Of a stretch of 64,000 nucleotides of DNA, positions 8,551-16,349 are shown in pieces (the first letter of the stretch is position 1; the number at the start of each line of letters is the position of its first letter). The stretch spans positions 372,001 to 436,000 of the forward strand of contig NZ_FXYD01000001.1 of NCBI RefSeq assembly GCF_900185015.1, given 5' to 3'. A program made the translations under genes and the position numbers. The notes under the pieces are model-generated. The model was given only the letters and a program-made list of their open reading frames with translations, made no database searches and was not told where the DNA came from. This DNA comes from Octadecabacter ascidiaceicola. GTDB taxonomy: Bacteria; Pseudomonadota; Alphaproteobacteria; Rhodobacterales; Rhodobacteraceae.

Positions 8551-9582
8551 GTGACTGATACAAAAGTAAAACAAGTCGATATTCTATCGGTTGCAAAGGC
8601 TGCTAACGTATCGCCGTCAACGGTGTCGCGCTATTTCAACCATCCCGAACTGGTCAAACTGGTCACGCGGCGCAGAATCGAAACGGCAGTACGCAAACAA
8701 GGCTATATTCGCAATCGCGCCGCCCAAACCATCCACGGCATTCGCAGCGGAACCATCGGCGTGATTGTCCCCACACTAGACCACGCGATCTTTGCCGAGG
8801 TCGTGCAGTCGTTTTCAGATACGGTCGCAGAACAGGGCTTTACGATCCTGTTGGCCTCGCACGGATATGATCAACAGCGCGAATATGCGATCCTGCGCAA
8901 GATGCTAGAGCACCGTGTGGACGGTATCGTTTTGACGGGTCTGGATCACGACGACGCGGTTTTTCGCCTGATCGACAGCCAGACTATTCCGTCGATCCTG
9001 ATGTGGAATTACGCCGAAGACGCACGATATCCAAGCATCGGCTCCGACAACAATTCTGCGGGCGTGATGATTGCTGAACATGTGCTGTCTCAGGGTCACC
9101 GTGACATCGCCTGCATGTTCCCCCCGACCGGCGGAAATGACCGTGCTCAGGAACGCTTACTAGCCGTCATGCAAACACTTACAGACGCGGGGATTTGCGT
9201 GCCGGATCATTGGCAGTTGACGACAGTTTATAGCATCTCGGCCTCAAAACGAGATACCTTGGAGTTGCTGAATCGAACTGATCGACCCACGGCAATCATT
9301 TGCGGCAACGACATTCTCGCGACGGGTGCGCTCTACGGGGCCGCAGCTGCCGGATTGCGCGTGCCGGACGATATTTCCATTACGGGAATTGGGGATTTCA
9401 AAGGATCCGCCGAGATTGAGCCTGCCCTCACGACAGTCCGTATTCCCGCGAAACGCATCGGTCACAAAGCAGGGCTCGCGCTGTCTTCAGCCATCATCAA
9501 CCCCAGCTCAGTGGCCACCGGTGTTCACTGCAAACCGAAGCTCATTATAAGATCATCAAGCAAGCCGCTGAGTGGACAGTAG
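8551..9582 (+). CDS. LacI-family transcriptional regulator
   Basis: The protein opens with a canonical LacI helix-turn-helix (VDILSVAKAANVSPSTVSRYFNHPELV) followed by the hinge and a periplasmic-binding-protein-like sensor domain (IGVIVPTLDHAIFAEVV to the C-terminus). Starting at GTG 8551 gives 343 residues and leaves the operator 8523-8536 outside the gene. An in-frame TTG at 8497 would make 361 residues but places the operator inside the coding region and adds a non-conserved tail. It probably controls the adjacent tct-sau operon. Confidence 0.85.
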   Translation: MTDTKVKQVDILSVAKAANVSPSTVSRYFNHPELVKLVTRRRIETAVRKQGYIRNRAAQTIHGIRSGTIGVIVPTLDHAIFAEVVQSFSDTVAEQGFTILLASHGYDQQREYAILRKMLEHRVDGIVLTGLDHDDAVFRLIDSQTIPSILMWNYAEDARYPSIGSDNNSAGVMIAEHVLSQGHRDIACMFPPTGGNDRAQERLLAVMQTLTDAGICVPDHWQLTTVYSISASKRDTLELLNRTDRPTAIICGNDILATGALYGAAAAGLRVPDDISITGIGDFKGSAEIEPALTTVRIPAKRIGHKAGLALSSAIINPSSVATGVHCKPKLIIRSSSKPLSGQ

Positions 9583-9931
9583 CCAATCCAGCATTCAAGA
9601 GCGACAAAAGTCATCTGCGTCGAAACAGAAATTACTATACGTCGCGAATTGATTTTTGCACGGTCGAAAACCGCAGAAAGCCGACCTTGGAAGAATGTCT
9701 ACTAACGGCAGCTTTGTCCCGCTAAGCGGCCAGTCATAATCCCTACTATGAATGTCAGCTTTGAGCATTGACATGCTACTGGCGTAACGCAGAAATCTGA
9801 CAGAAATAAAACGACTATGCATTGACTCTATTTCGGCCCAATCAACCGTGGGTGGATCGAAATCTGCTAACCGGTTTTACGTTAAGGAACTCGGCGGCCG
9901 CCAAATGCAGCTGCCGGGTGTCATATATGTG
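9583..9931. other. Intergenic stretch without a supported gene
   Basis: No frame here looks coding. The frames present have biased, low-complexity composition and no recognisable domain. A small CCGC/GCGG hairpin with the surroundings CGGCAGCTTTGTCCCGCTAAGCGGCC (about 9706-9731, quoted loosely by position) is reminiscent of intergenic repeat debris. Nothing else is seen. Confidence 0.4.
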
Positions 9932-10279
9932 TTAGTCTGAACTTGTGTCGCTCGAGGGTTTCGACATGTGATCCGCAACAAGCAGCTCGGCAAAATCCTT
10001 GATCTTCTGCTTCTCTTCATCCGTCAGCTTCATTTGCATCTTTGGCGGCTGCGGCGGGCCGATGAACTCTGTTTTATCTTTCATCAGCTCTTCGTACGTC
10101 AGTAGCTTCAGCTCAACGATCACAGGTCGTCGATCTTTTCCGTGTTCATCTAAGTACGGCTCGAAGATCCCGCCTGACAGTTCATCGATCAGCTCTTGCA
10201 AGAGCATCCGCTCGTCGTTGTGCACCATCTTGTAGTTCACGAAACGCCATTGCCGGAGAAGCGCCAGTAGCGAACTCAA
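9932..10279 (-). CDS. Hypothetical protein, charged, about 98-115 residues
   Basis: The product is rich in Glu, Lys and Asp with a coherent hydrophilic pattern (LLQELIDELSGGIFEPYLDE, RRPVIVELKLLTYEEL, KMQMKLTDEEKQKIKDFAELL), unlike the antisense noise nearby. Either TTG 10279 or the internal ATG at 10228 (MVHNDERMLLQEL) could be the start. I favour the latter because the residues before it look non-conserved in style. It has no signal peptide or membrane segment. I do not recognise the family. It stands alone in a gene-poor, IS-scarred gap and could be a recent import or a 5'-damaged gene. Confidence 0.5.
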   Translation of the reverse strand: MSSLLALLRQWRFVNYKMVHNDERMLLQELIDELSGGIFEPYLDEHGKDRRPVIVELKLLTYEELMKDKTEFIGPPQPPKMQMKLTDEEKQKIKDFAELLVADHMSKPSSDTSSD

Positions 10280-10489
10280 TGGAGAGCAGGTCAGAACTTG
10301 GGGCTAGAAGCCCGTTAAGCGGTCAAAGCCGTCCTTAGATAGCTATCGATGACATAAATGACATAAAATGAAGGGACCGACCAAAACACCCCTCCCAATC
10401 GATAACTGCATCGTGCTCAGCACAGATACGGCAGGCACTAACCGGCGCTACAATGGGTATTTGAGCGGTTTTACCGATGACCCGATGAG
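10280..10489. other. Short non-coding stretch
   Basis: It holds a tandem ATGACATAAA-like repeat at about 10349-10368 and a small GGGGCT/AGCCC-type hairpin near 10301-10314. There is no convincing gene. Confidence 0.3.
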
Positions 10490-10717
10490 TTACTCGATCC
10501 CGTATTCTAGGAGTAATGCCTCAAGGTGTTCATCGCTATGGAATACGACGTCAACGTCATCAGTACTGATCAAACGCCCCCAGAAACCTCCTGACGGCGT
10601 TTTTAGCTCCTCGAACATTTCCAACCGCAAAGTTCGTGCGGAGCGGTAGCTTATCCCACAAAATGATACGTGTACTTTACAAAATAGTCGAAATATCAGC
10701 TCGACCGAACCACATGG
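10490..10717 (-). pseudogene. Possible gene remnant, unrecognised
   Basis: A minus-strand frame open from 10717 to a TAA at 10490-10492 encodes a tail that looks protein-like: EMFEELKTPSGGFWGRL, then STDDVDVVFHSDEHLEALL and a final EYGIE. The only ATG is at 10618, which would give about 42 residues. The upstream part (rich in Phe, Cys and Ser) looks less coding. It may be the 3' end of a gene that lost its start. No family assignment is possible. Confidence 0.3.
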
Positions 10718-10997
10718 TCATTCGTCCACAGTCCATCATTTCATCAGCCTGAACGACTGCTTTGCGGACTTTTCTGCCGTTCGGGGTGTTGAATTGTATG
10801 TCCGCTCTTTGACGTACCACATCGGGTCCCCTCTGTTTACTTCGATAGCGATTTCCCCCAATGCTTCCTTTTCGCCAAAAGTGTGCTGCGCCCCAGTAAT
10901 ACTGCGGCGCGGACATTAGGTACGTTGCGCGGTTTCTAAACCAATCACAAAACGGTCTGAGTATTGGTGCCGTTTGGGGTAAAAAGGACCACGTCAA
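10718..10997. other. Intergenic stretch without a supported gene
   Basis: A 106-residue minus-strand frame crosses this segment, but its composition (many Trp, Arg and Cys, no domain) does not look like a real protein. It probably represents degraded DNA between the remnants and the end of the kinase-mutarotase gene. Confidence 0.35.
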
Positions 10998-12239
10998 TTA
11001 AGCCAAATGAAACACTTCTTCCATTTCCGCCCACCATTCGCCATCTGCTCGGGTTTCAAAAGGGTCCTGCATTGGTCCGCAAACCGCCCACCATTCTTGG
11101 GTTATGGGGTCAGCCGCAATGGCTGCATTGTCAGCTTCGAAATCGCTTCCAGTATATTCAAAATACCCAAACATAAGGAACTCGGGTTTTTTGAGATAGA
11201 TAGAATAGTTTGTGAAGTGGGACGCTTTTAAACGACTAAGCACACCGGGCCAAACGTCGGCGTGGAGGCGTTTGTATTCATCTAGGTGCTCTGGCCGTAG
11301 ACGAATGACACTGCCCATACGGTTTGCTTTGGAGGCTGCCACGCGCGGCAAGATAGCGCCTTGATGCGTGACAACACGGGCCGCCAATGCATGGGCTTCG
11401 ACCGCGGCTTCTGCTTGCGTCTTGTCAGCTGCGATTGCCGCAAGGTAGGCACCGTTGAAACTATCACCAGCCCCTGTTGTGTCGACAACTCTGTCGGCTT
11501 TGGCAAAGTTTTCGATGTCGTCGGATAATGGGATAAGCAATGGTCCTGCATCGCCACACTTCAACGCGCCAGATTGCGCACCTGTCGCAACGATACGATT
11601 AACGATACCCGAGGTGGTCTTGTCGCCGAACAAATCCGCTTCGTCTTCGTATGACGGCAAGGCGATGTCAGTGATTTCCCAAAAGCGGGTTATCTCGCGA
11701 CGCGCGGTGGTTGTCGCGTCCCACAGTTTGGGCCGGTAATTGGAATCAAAAGCGACCTTGAGGCCTGACGCGCGGTGCGCGGCTAAGGCATTCCAAAGGC
11801 GGTCGCGTGCATTTGGCGTCAAGATAGCAAGGGTGATGCCCGACAGATAGACCAGATCAGCCATCTCAATCGCTGCCAAATGCGGTGAGGTGTCGGTAGC
11901 AAACATGGCGCGCGCGGCAGAGGCGTCGCGCCAATAATGGAAGCTCCGCTCGCCGTTTTCGTCATTTTGGATGGCGTATATACCGATTTGGCGGTTTGGG
12001 TCGCGGCTGACGTGATCGGTCTGAATACCTTCGCGTGTCATCAATTCCAAAACAGCATCAGACAGAGTATCTTCCCCGATAGCCGTAACATAGTGGACGG
12101 CGATATCGCGGTTTTGGACCGATCGGGCACAATAGATGGCGGTGTTCAGCGTATCGCCACCAAAGGCAACTGCTAGGTCGGATGCACGACGCGAGATTTC
12201 TGCCAAAGGTTCGCCAATGCACAAAATGTTATAGGTCAT
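10998..12239 (-). CDS. 2-keto-3-deoxygluconate kinase fused to an L-rhamnose/L-fucose-type mutarotase
   Basis: The protein has 413 residues. Residues 1 to about 300 are a PfkB-family kinase with strong KdgK character: FGGDTLNTAIYCAR (26-39), FHYWRDASAAR (100-110), YLSGITLAILTP (131-142) and the catalytic DTTGAGDSFNGAY (253-265). Residues 308-413 are a complete RhaM-type mutarotase domain (about 106 residues, with IRLRPEHLDEYKRLHADVWP, YSIYL and the Trp-rich WWAVCGPMQDPF and WWAEMEEVFHL). KdgK phosphorylates KDG to KDPG for Entner-Doudoroff cleavage. The mutarotase interconverts sugar anomers. So the first and last steps of one pathway share a polypeptide. The start overlaps the lactonase stop by 4 nt. 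Confidence 0.88.
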   Translation of the reverse strand: MTYNILCIGEPLAEISRRASDLAVAFGGDTLNTAIYCARSVQNRDIAVHYVTAIGEDTLSDAVLELMTREGIQTDHVSRDPNRQIGIYAIQNDENGERSFHYWRDASAARAMFATDTSPHLAAIEMADLVYLSGITLAILTPNARDRLWNALAAHRASGLKVAFDSNYRPKLWDATTTARREITRFWEITDIALPSYEDEADLFGDKTTSGIVNRIVATGAQSGALKCGDAGPLLIPLSDDIENFAKADRVVDTTGAGDSFNGAYLAAIAADKTQAEAAVEAHALAARVVTHQGAILPRVAASKANRMGSVIRLRPEHLDEYKRLHADVWPGVLSRLKASHFTNYSIYLKKPEFLMFGYFEYTGSDFEADNAAIAADPITQEWWAVCGPMQDPFETRADGEWWAEMEEVFHLA

Positions 12240-13090
12240 GATAATAGCTCCAAGCCATAAAAGCGGGTGGCAGTGCCACCGTAGATGTCTGCTTTGTCCT
12301 GATCATTCAGATCAGCGAAAAGCGTGTCAGACACAGCGCGCCACTGCGCATAGTCCCCTGCAAGGTTTAGGACAGGCCAATCGCTCCCCCACATGGTTCT
12401 GTTGGAACCAAAGTGGTCCACAACATAGGCAACCACATCCAGTAGGGATTGAGCGTTCCAACCTGGACCCGCTTCATTTGCGAGGCCAGAGATTTTACAC
12501 ATTGTATTGGGCAATGCTGCCAAGCGTGCCATGCCATCGCGCCATGTATCACCAGCGTCAGCGCCACCTGCTATGATGGGCTTGGCGCAATGATCTATCA
12601 CGATGGACAACTGCGGCAGGTCCGCCGCGACACCTGCAAGAACGTCCAGATGGCACGGCACGACAAGGGCGTCCAATCGCAGTCCGCGTTCTGCAACGGC
12701 CGCCAAATTGGCCATAACAGTCGGTTTTGAAATCCAGTTGGTGTCTTCGATGTCTTGTAGCATCGGCCGCACGCCCTTGAAGACGGATGATGCCATCAAG
12801 TGATCCAATACGCTTGGGCATACTGGATCTTCCAGATCAACCCAGCCAACCACGCCTTTTATAAAGGGGGTGTCTTTGGCTAAGCGAAGGAGAAATTCTG
12901 TTTCAGCTATCGTTGCGGCCGCTTGGACTACGACAGTTCCTGCAATGTCGTGTTTTGCCAACAGGGGTGACAGGTCAGCCGGCAGGGTGTCGTGGCGGAT
13001 TTCAGCGACGTCGTCAGTCATCCAATCGTAGTCACCGCGTGTAATTTGCCAAAAATGCTGGTGTGCATCGATTTTAGGAGATGTGGACAT
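12236..13090 (-). CDS. cog3618 amidohydrolase-family sugar lactonase (L-galactono/L-fuconolactonase type)
   Basis: The 284-residue TIM-barrel amidohydrolase has the metal-binding start DAHQHFW (His10 and His12), VIDHCAKP with His167, and WGSDWPV with Asp237. This is the pattern of the cog3618 lactonases that open L-fucono- and related lactones. In this operon it would hydrolyse the lactone made by the aldo/keto reductase to the aldonate. It is the first gene of the minus-strand pair and is translationally coupled to the kinase-mutarotase. Its 89-nt upstream gap to the tagaturonate-reductase-like gene carries one copy of the shared 21-bp operator. Confidence 0.85.
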   Translation of the reverse strand: MSTSPKIDAHQHFWQITRGDYDWMTDDVAEIRHDTLPADLSPLLAKHDIAGTVVVQAAATIAETEFLLRLAKDTPFIKGVVGWVDLEDPVCPSVLDHLMASSVFKGVRPMLQDIEDTNWISKPTVMANLAAVAERGLRLDALVVPCHLDVLAGVAADLPQLSIVIDHCAKPIIAGGADAGDTWRDGMARLAALPNTMCKISGLANEAGPGWNAQSLLDVVAYVVDHFGSNRTMWGSDWPVLNLAGDYAQWRAVSDTLFADLNDQDKADIYGGTATRFYGLELLS

Positions 13091-13123
13091 CAGGCTTTCC
13101 TCGAAGACGTGGTTGACTTAAGA

Positions 13124-13144
13124 TGTTTTGTATAATTAAAAACA
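13124..13144. promoter_or_regulatory. Predicted GntR operator, copy 1
   Basis: A 21-bp element with arms TGTTTT and AAAACA separated by 9 nt lies midway between the lactonase and the uxaB-like genes. Its right half (AATTAAAAACA) is identical to that of copy 2 at 16237-16257. A TATAAT lies inside it at 13131-13136, so binding would block transcription in this divergent region. Confidence 0.6.
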
Positions 13145-13194
13145 CCCAAACGTAAAGCGCCGAGTTTCACCTTGCGCCCTTGAGAGGATCGCCT

Positions 13195-14307
13195 TTGCAG
13201 CCCACGCCCATTCTTCAGTTCGGAACGAGCCGCTTTTTGCAGGCGCATGCCGATCTATTTGTCTCGCAAGCGATGCAAAACGGCCAAGAGGTTGGTCCGA
13301 TCACGGTAGTGCAAAGCTCTGGCGATCCAAGCCGTGCTGCGCGTTTGGCCGCACTGGTTGGGTCTTACCCTGTTCGTGTCGAAGGCTTGATCAAAGGTAC
13401 AAGGGTGCAGGAAACGCTGGATGTAACAAGTGTTGCACGGACACTGTCGACATCCACGGACTGGGATGAAGTTGCGCGTATCTTCGTGGAAGAGGCAAGA
13501 ATCGTTTTGTCGAATACTGGTGATACCGGATTTGCGCCCCAAAAATGCGACAGCGATCCATCTTTCGACCAAGCCATGTCATACCCCGCCAAGCTGACCC
13601 ATCTTCTACGGCTTCGGTTTGCAAATAATTCAGCCCCTATTCAGATCATGCCGATGGAATTGATCGTTGATAATGGGACGGTCTTAAAGACCCGTGTCAT
13701 GGCGTTGGCACAGAATGATGGGCCCGAATTTCGGGACTATTTGGAACGTGAGGTGATATGGGTGAACTCGCTGGTGGACCGGATTGTGTCACAACCGCTG
13801 GAACCGGCAGGTGCCGTTGCCGAACCCTACGCGCTTTGGGCGATTGAGGATCAACCCGGTCTTGTCCTGCCGTGTGACCATCCCTCAGTGCAACTCGTGC
13901 CATCGTTATCTGACATTGAGGCGCTCAAGCTCTTTGTCCTGAACCTTGGCCATACGTTTCTGGCGGATCGGTGGCTTCGCAATAAAGGCGCTGATGATGT
14001 GCTTGTGCGTCATATTGTTGACGACGCCGCTGAACTTGCGCAGCTCAAGTTCGTTTTGCAAAATGAGGTCCGCCCGGTGTTCGTCGCAGCGCGCCTTGCG
14101 GATGCGTTCGATGCTTATGTCGTCACCACCATAGAGCGCTTTGCCAACCCATTCCTCGACCACCGGATCGCTGATATTGCACAAAACCATGCCCAAAAAG
14201 TCGGCCGCCGGATTTCGGCGATGCTGGACTGGGCCGTTGCAAAGGGCGATCTCTCAGCAAAGCCGATCCTGTCAGAAATCGCCGCACAACATAAGGAACA
14301 CACCTGA
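13195..14307 (+). CDS. Mannitol-dehydrogenase-family oxidoreductase, probable D-tagaturonate reductase
   Basis: The protein is about 370 residues in the UxaB/fructuronate-reductase branch of the polyol dehydrogenase superfamily. It opens with a nucleotide-binding FGTSRFLQAHADLF segment. It shows the substrate-domain motifs PMELIVDNGTVLK and FVLNLGHTFLADRW (in the place of the family's LNxxHT active-site segment), and YALWAIEDQPG. It would reduce D-tagaturonate to D-altronate with NADH. I choose TTG 13195 because GAGAGGA sits 6 nt before it; TTG 13180 would overlap that site. It is shorter than E. coli UxaB (about 480), with loops missing between the two domains. Stop and next start overlap (TGATG). 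Confidence 0.78.
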   Translation: MQPTPILQFGTSRFLQAHADLFVSQAMQNGQEVGPITVVQSSGDPSRAARLAALVGSYPVRVEGLIKGTRVQETLDVTSVARTLSTSTDWDEVARIFVEEARIVLSNTGDTGFAPQKCDSDPSFDQAMSYPAKLTHLLRLRFANNSAPIQIMPMELIVDNGTVLKTRVMALAQNDGPEFRDYLEREVIWVNSLVDRIVSQPLEPAGAVAEPYALWAIEDQPGLVLPCDHPSVQLVPSLSDIEALKLFVLNLGHTFLADRWLRNKGADDVLVRHIVDDAAELAQLKFVLQNEVRPVFVAARLADAFDAYVVTTIERFANPFLDHRIADIAQNHAQKVGRRISAMLDWAVAKGDLSAKPILSEIAAQHKEHT

Positions 14308-15281
14308 TGAATATCATCACAAAACCGGTCGGCAAGACCAACGTTTCTGTCACGTCCCTGTCCTTTGGCTGTGCCAGCATTGGTAACTTGGGCGGTGTTG
14401 TGCGCGACGCAGACGCCACGGCAGTCATGCAGCGCGCGTGGGAGGCGGGCATTCGCTATTTCGACACGGCCCCACACTACGGGCGCGGGCTGTCCGAGCA
14501 ACGCATCGGTACATTTTTGCAGACTAAGCCGCGTGACGCCTATGTGCTGTCCACCAAAGTTGGCCGCGTTTTGTCTCCCGGTGCTGCGATGGACGAGGCC
14601 GACGGCTTTGCTCAGCCTTTGCCAAACGCCGTCCGCTACGACTATTCCGCCGATGGCATCCGTGACAGCTTTGAAAGCAGTTGCGAGCGGCTTGGCACAA
14701 GTCATATTGAGATCCTCTTTGTCCATGACATTGGCGACTACACACACGGGGTTGCAGGGGCTGCGCATTTGGACGACCTTCTGGGATCAGGGATGGGCGC
14801 GCTGCGCGATCTCAAACAAGCGGGACGCATTGGCGCGATTGGGCTTGGGGTGAACGAAAGTCAGGTCTGCATCGACGTGATGCACCATGAAACATTAGAT
14901 ACAATTCTGCTGGCCGGACGCCTGACCTTGCTTGATCGCGAGGCCGAGGCAGGTTTGCTTGATTTATGTGCATCCCAAGGCACGAGCCTTGTGTTGGGTG
15001 GAATCTTCAATTCTGGTATTTTGGCAACGGGCCCAAAACCCGGTGCTTGGTTCGACTACGCGCCAGCATCACAAGATATCTTAGATCAGGTTACTGCATT
15101 GCAAGCGCGTGCCGAAACCGCTGGCCTGACACTGGCCGAAGCGTCGTTGCAATTTGCATTAAACCATCCGGCGGCGTGTTCGGTGCTACTTGGCACTGGC
15201 AAGGTGAGCTCGCTTGAGCGCAATCTCGCAGCCGCAAACAAAGATCTCTCTGCAGAGGCCCTTGCTTTTGTAACAACTTAA
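14307..15281 (+). CDS. Aldo/keto reductase, probable L-galactose (D-threo-aldose type) 1-dehydrogenase
   Basis: The 324-residue AKR has the catalytic tetrad visible as Asp53 and Tyr58 in FDTAPHYGRGLSE, Lys84 in LSTKVGR, and His140 in ILFVHDI. The start TSLSFGCASIGNLGG and the late LNHPAACSVLLGTG are typical of the D-threo-aldose/L-fucose/L-galactose dehydrogenase group (AKR relatives of plant L-galactose dehydrogenase and pyridoxal 4-dehydrogenase). It would oxidise L-galactose to its lactone. It is coupled to the tagaturonate-reductase-like gene and converges on the GntR gene with a 4-nt overlap of stops. Confidence 0.8.
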   Translation: MNIITKPVGKTNVSVTSLSFGCASIGNLGGVVRDADATAVMQRAWEAGIRYFDTAPHYGRGLSEQRIGTFLQTKPRDAYVLSTKVGRVLSPGAAMDEADGFAQPLPNAVRYDYSADGIRDSFESSCERLGTSHIEILFVHDIGDYTHGVAGAAHLDDLLGSGMGALRDLKQAGRIGAIGLGVNESQVCIDVMHHETLDTILLAGRLTLLDREAEAGLLDLCASQGTSLVLGGIFNSGILATGPKPGAWFDYAPASQDILDQVTALQARAETAGLTLAEASLQFALNHPAACSVLLGTGKVSSLERNLAAANKDLSAEALAFVTT

Positions 15282-16219
15282 GACCCGTGGCTGTTCGCCT
15301 TAAGCGAACTCAACAGGGTTTGTTTTGACGTGGCAAGGTGGCGTTTTGCAGCGGCCTGAGCGCTGTTCAAATCGCGGCTACGTAAGGCATCGATGTAATC
15401 CAAATGTTCCCTGATAGCGTTTTCGTTGCGGACGCGTTCATCCGACTTATTCCACTGAAAGTGATAGTGGAACACGAGTGAGATGACCTTTTGGAACTCC
15501 TTCACGAACCTGTTTGTGACCACGTTATTGATGGCTGTGTGGAAAGTTTCATCCAACTGTGAAAAGTCATGAAAGTCCTGATCAATTCGGTCGAGCAGGT
15601 CGTTGTGATCGTTCTCAAGCTGATCAAGACGCAGCCAAATTTCATGCGAGTCCGGCAGCGTCACAATATGACTGACCGAATTGATTTCGAGCAATGTGCG
15701 GAAGTCTGACAGTTCGAGCGCGTAGTCCCGTGTGAACCCGTGCAGGACCCAGCCCCCCTTTGGACGTCTGACAACAATTCCAAACCGGCTGAGGGATGAA
15801 AAGAATTCTTGGAGTGTGTGCGCCGCGACTGAAAACTCTTTGGACAGTTGTGCGACGTTCAACGTGGTGCCCGGCGGGACGTCCATGCGCAGAACCCAAT
15901 CAAGGAATCGCCCTTCCAATTCGTCAATGTTTAGAAGAACAGGGGGCGCTTCGACACGATCCGTTTTTGTGGATCGCCGTTTTATGACTTTTTCACGGCC
16001 TTGTAGTACAATCATTGCTTGTTCATCTAACCGTGCCAAAACCCTGCGCACCACGGTTCGGCTAACTCCAAGACGCAATGCCAAGGCATTTTCTGACGGC
16101 AACAGGGCGCCAATTTCCATGGCGTCACAGATAGTTAGCATTTCAGTATGTGCTTCGACAAAGCGGGTGTTCGTACGTGCCATTGAGCTTCTTGTTCCTG
16201 ATTGTGACATGACCTTCAT
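15278..16219 (-). CDS. GntR-family (FCD-type) transcriptional regulator with an apparent second winged helix
   Basis: The 313-residue protein has a GntR wHTH near residues 28-68 (LLPSENALALRLGVSRTVVRRVLARL). A second DNA-binding-like segment spans about 98-160 (FLDWVLRMDVPPGTTLNVAQLSKEFSVAAHTLQEFFSSLSRFGIV, then RPKGGWVL). An FCD all-helical effector domain follows (residues 170-305), with His residues in FHTAINN, FHYHFQW and REHLDYI that could bind a metal. It is divergent from the ABC importer operon and sits between the two halves of the sugar regulon, so it probably controls both. Confidence 0.82.
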   Translation of the reverse strand: MKVMSQSGTRSSMARTNTRFVEAHTEMLTICDAMEIGALLPSENALALRLGVSRTVVRRVLARLDEQAMIVLQGREKVIKRRSTKTDRVEAPPVLLNIDELEGRFLDWVLRMDVPPGTTLNVAQLSKEFSVAAHTLQEFFSSLSRFGIVVRRPKGGWVLHGFTRDYALELSDFRTLLEINSVSHIVTLPDSHEIWLRLDQLENDHNDLLDRIDQDFHDFSQLDETFHTAINNVVTNRFVKEFQKVISLVFHYHFQWNKSDERVRNENAIREHLDYIDALRSRDLNSAQAAAKRHLATSKQTLLSSLKANSHGS

Positions 16220-16236
16220 AGCTGTCTTTTACGAAA

Positions 16237-16257
16237 TGTTCAAAAAAATTAAAAACA
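16237..16257. promoter_or_regulatory. Predicted GntR operator, copy 2
   Basis: A 21-bp element with TGTT and AACA ends. Its last 11 bases are identical to copy 1 at 13124-13144. It lies immediately upstream of the TTGACG -35 box of the importer promoter, 17 nt from the GntR start codon. Confidence 0.6.
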
Positions 16258-16258
16258 C

Positions 16259-16287
16259 TTGACGTCGCAATATTGACGCCGTACGGT
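16259..16287 (+). promoter_or_regulatory. Probable promoter of the sugar importer operon
   Basis: TTGACG (16259-16264) and TACGGT (16282-16287) are separated by exactly 17 bp, 62 nt upstream of the permease start codon. It is flanked by operator copies 2 and 3. Confidence 0.5.
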
Positions 16288-16305
16288 TTTTTATTATTAA
16301 AGACA
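16285..16305. promoter_or_regulatory. Predicted GntR operator, copy 3
   Basis: This 21-bp stretch matches copy 1 at 17 of 21 positions by eye (shared GTTTT, TAT, ATTAAA and ACA). It overlaps the -10 box at 16282-16287, a position suited to repression. Confidence 0.5.
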
Positions 16306-16349
16306 TAAAACTCTCAGATGAGTTGGATTGTCGCGGGAGGAAGATCAAC

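Noticed and set aside
13113-13136. Promoter TTGACT...TATAAT before the uxaB-like gene
   Set aside because: The spacer is only 12 bp, too short for a standard sigma-70 promoter, so the hexamers were not annotated as one promoter.
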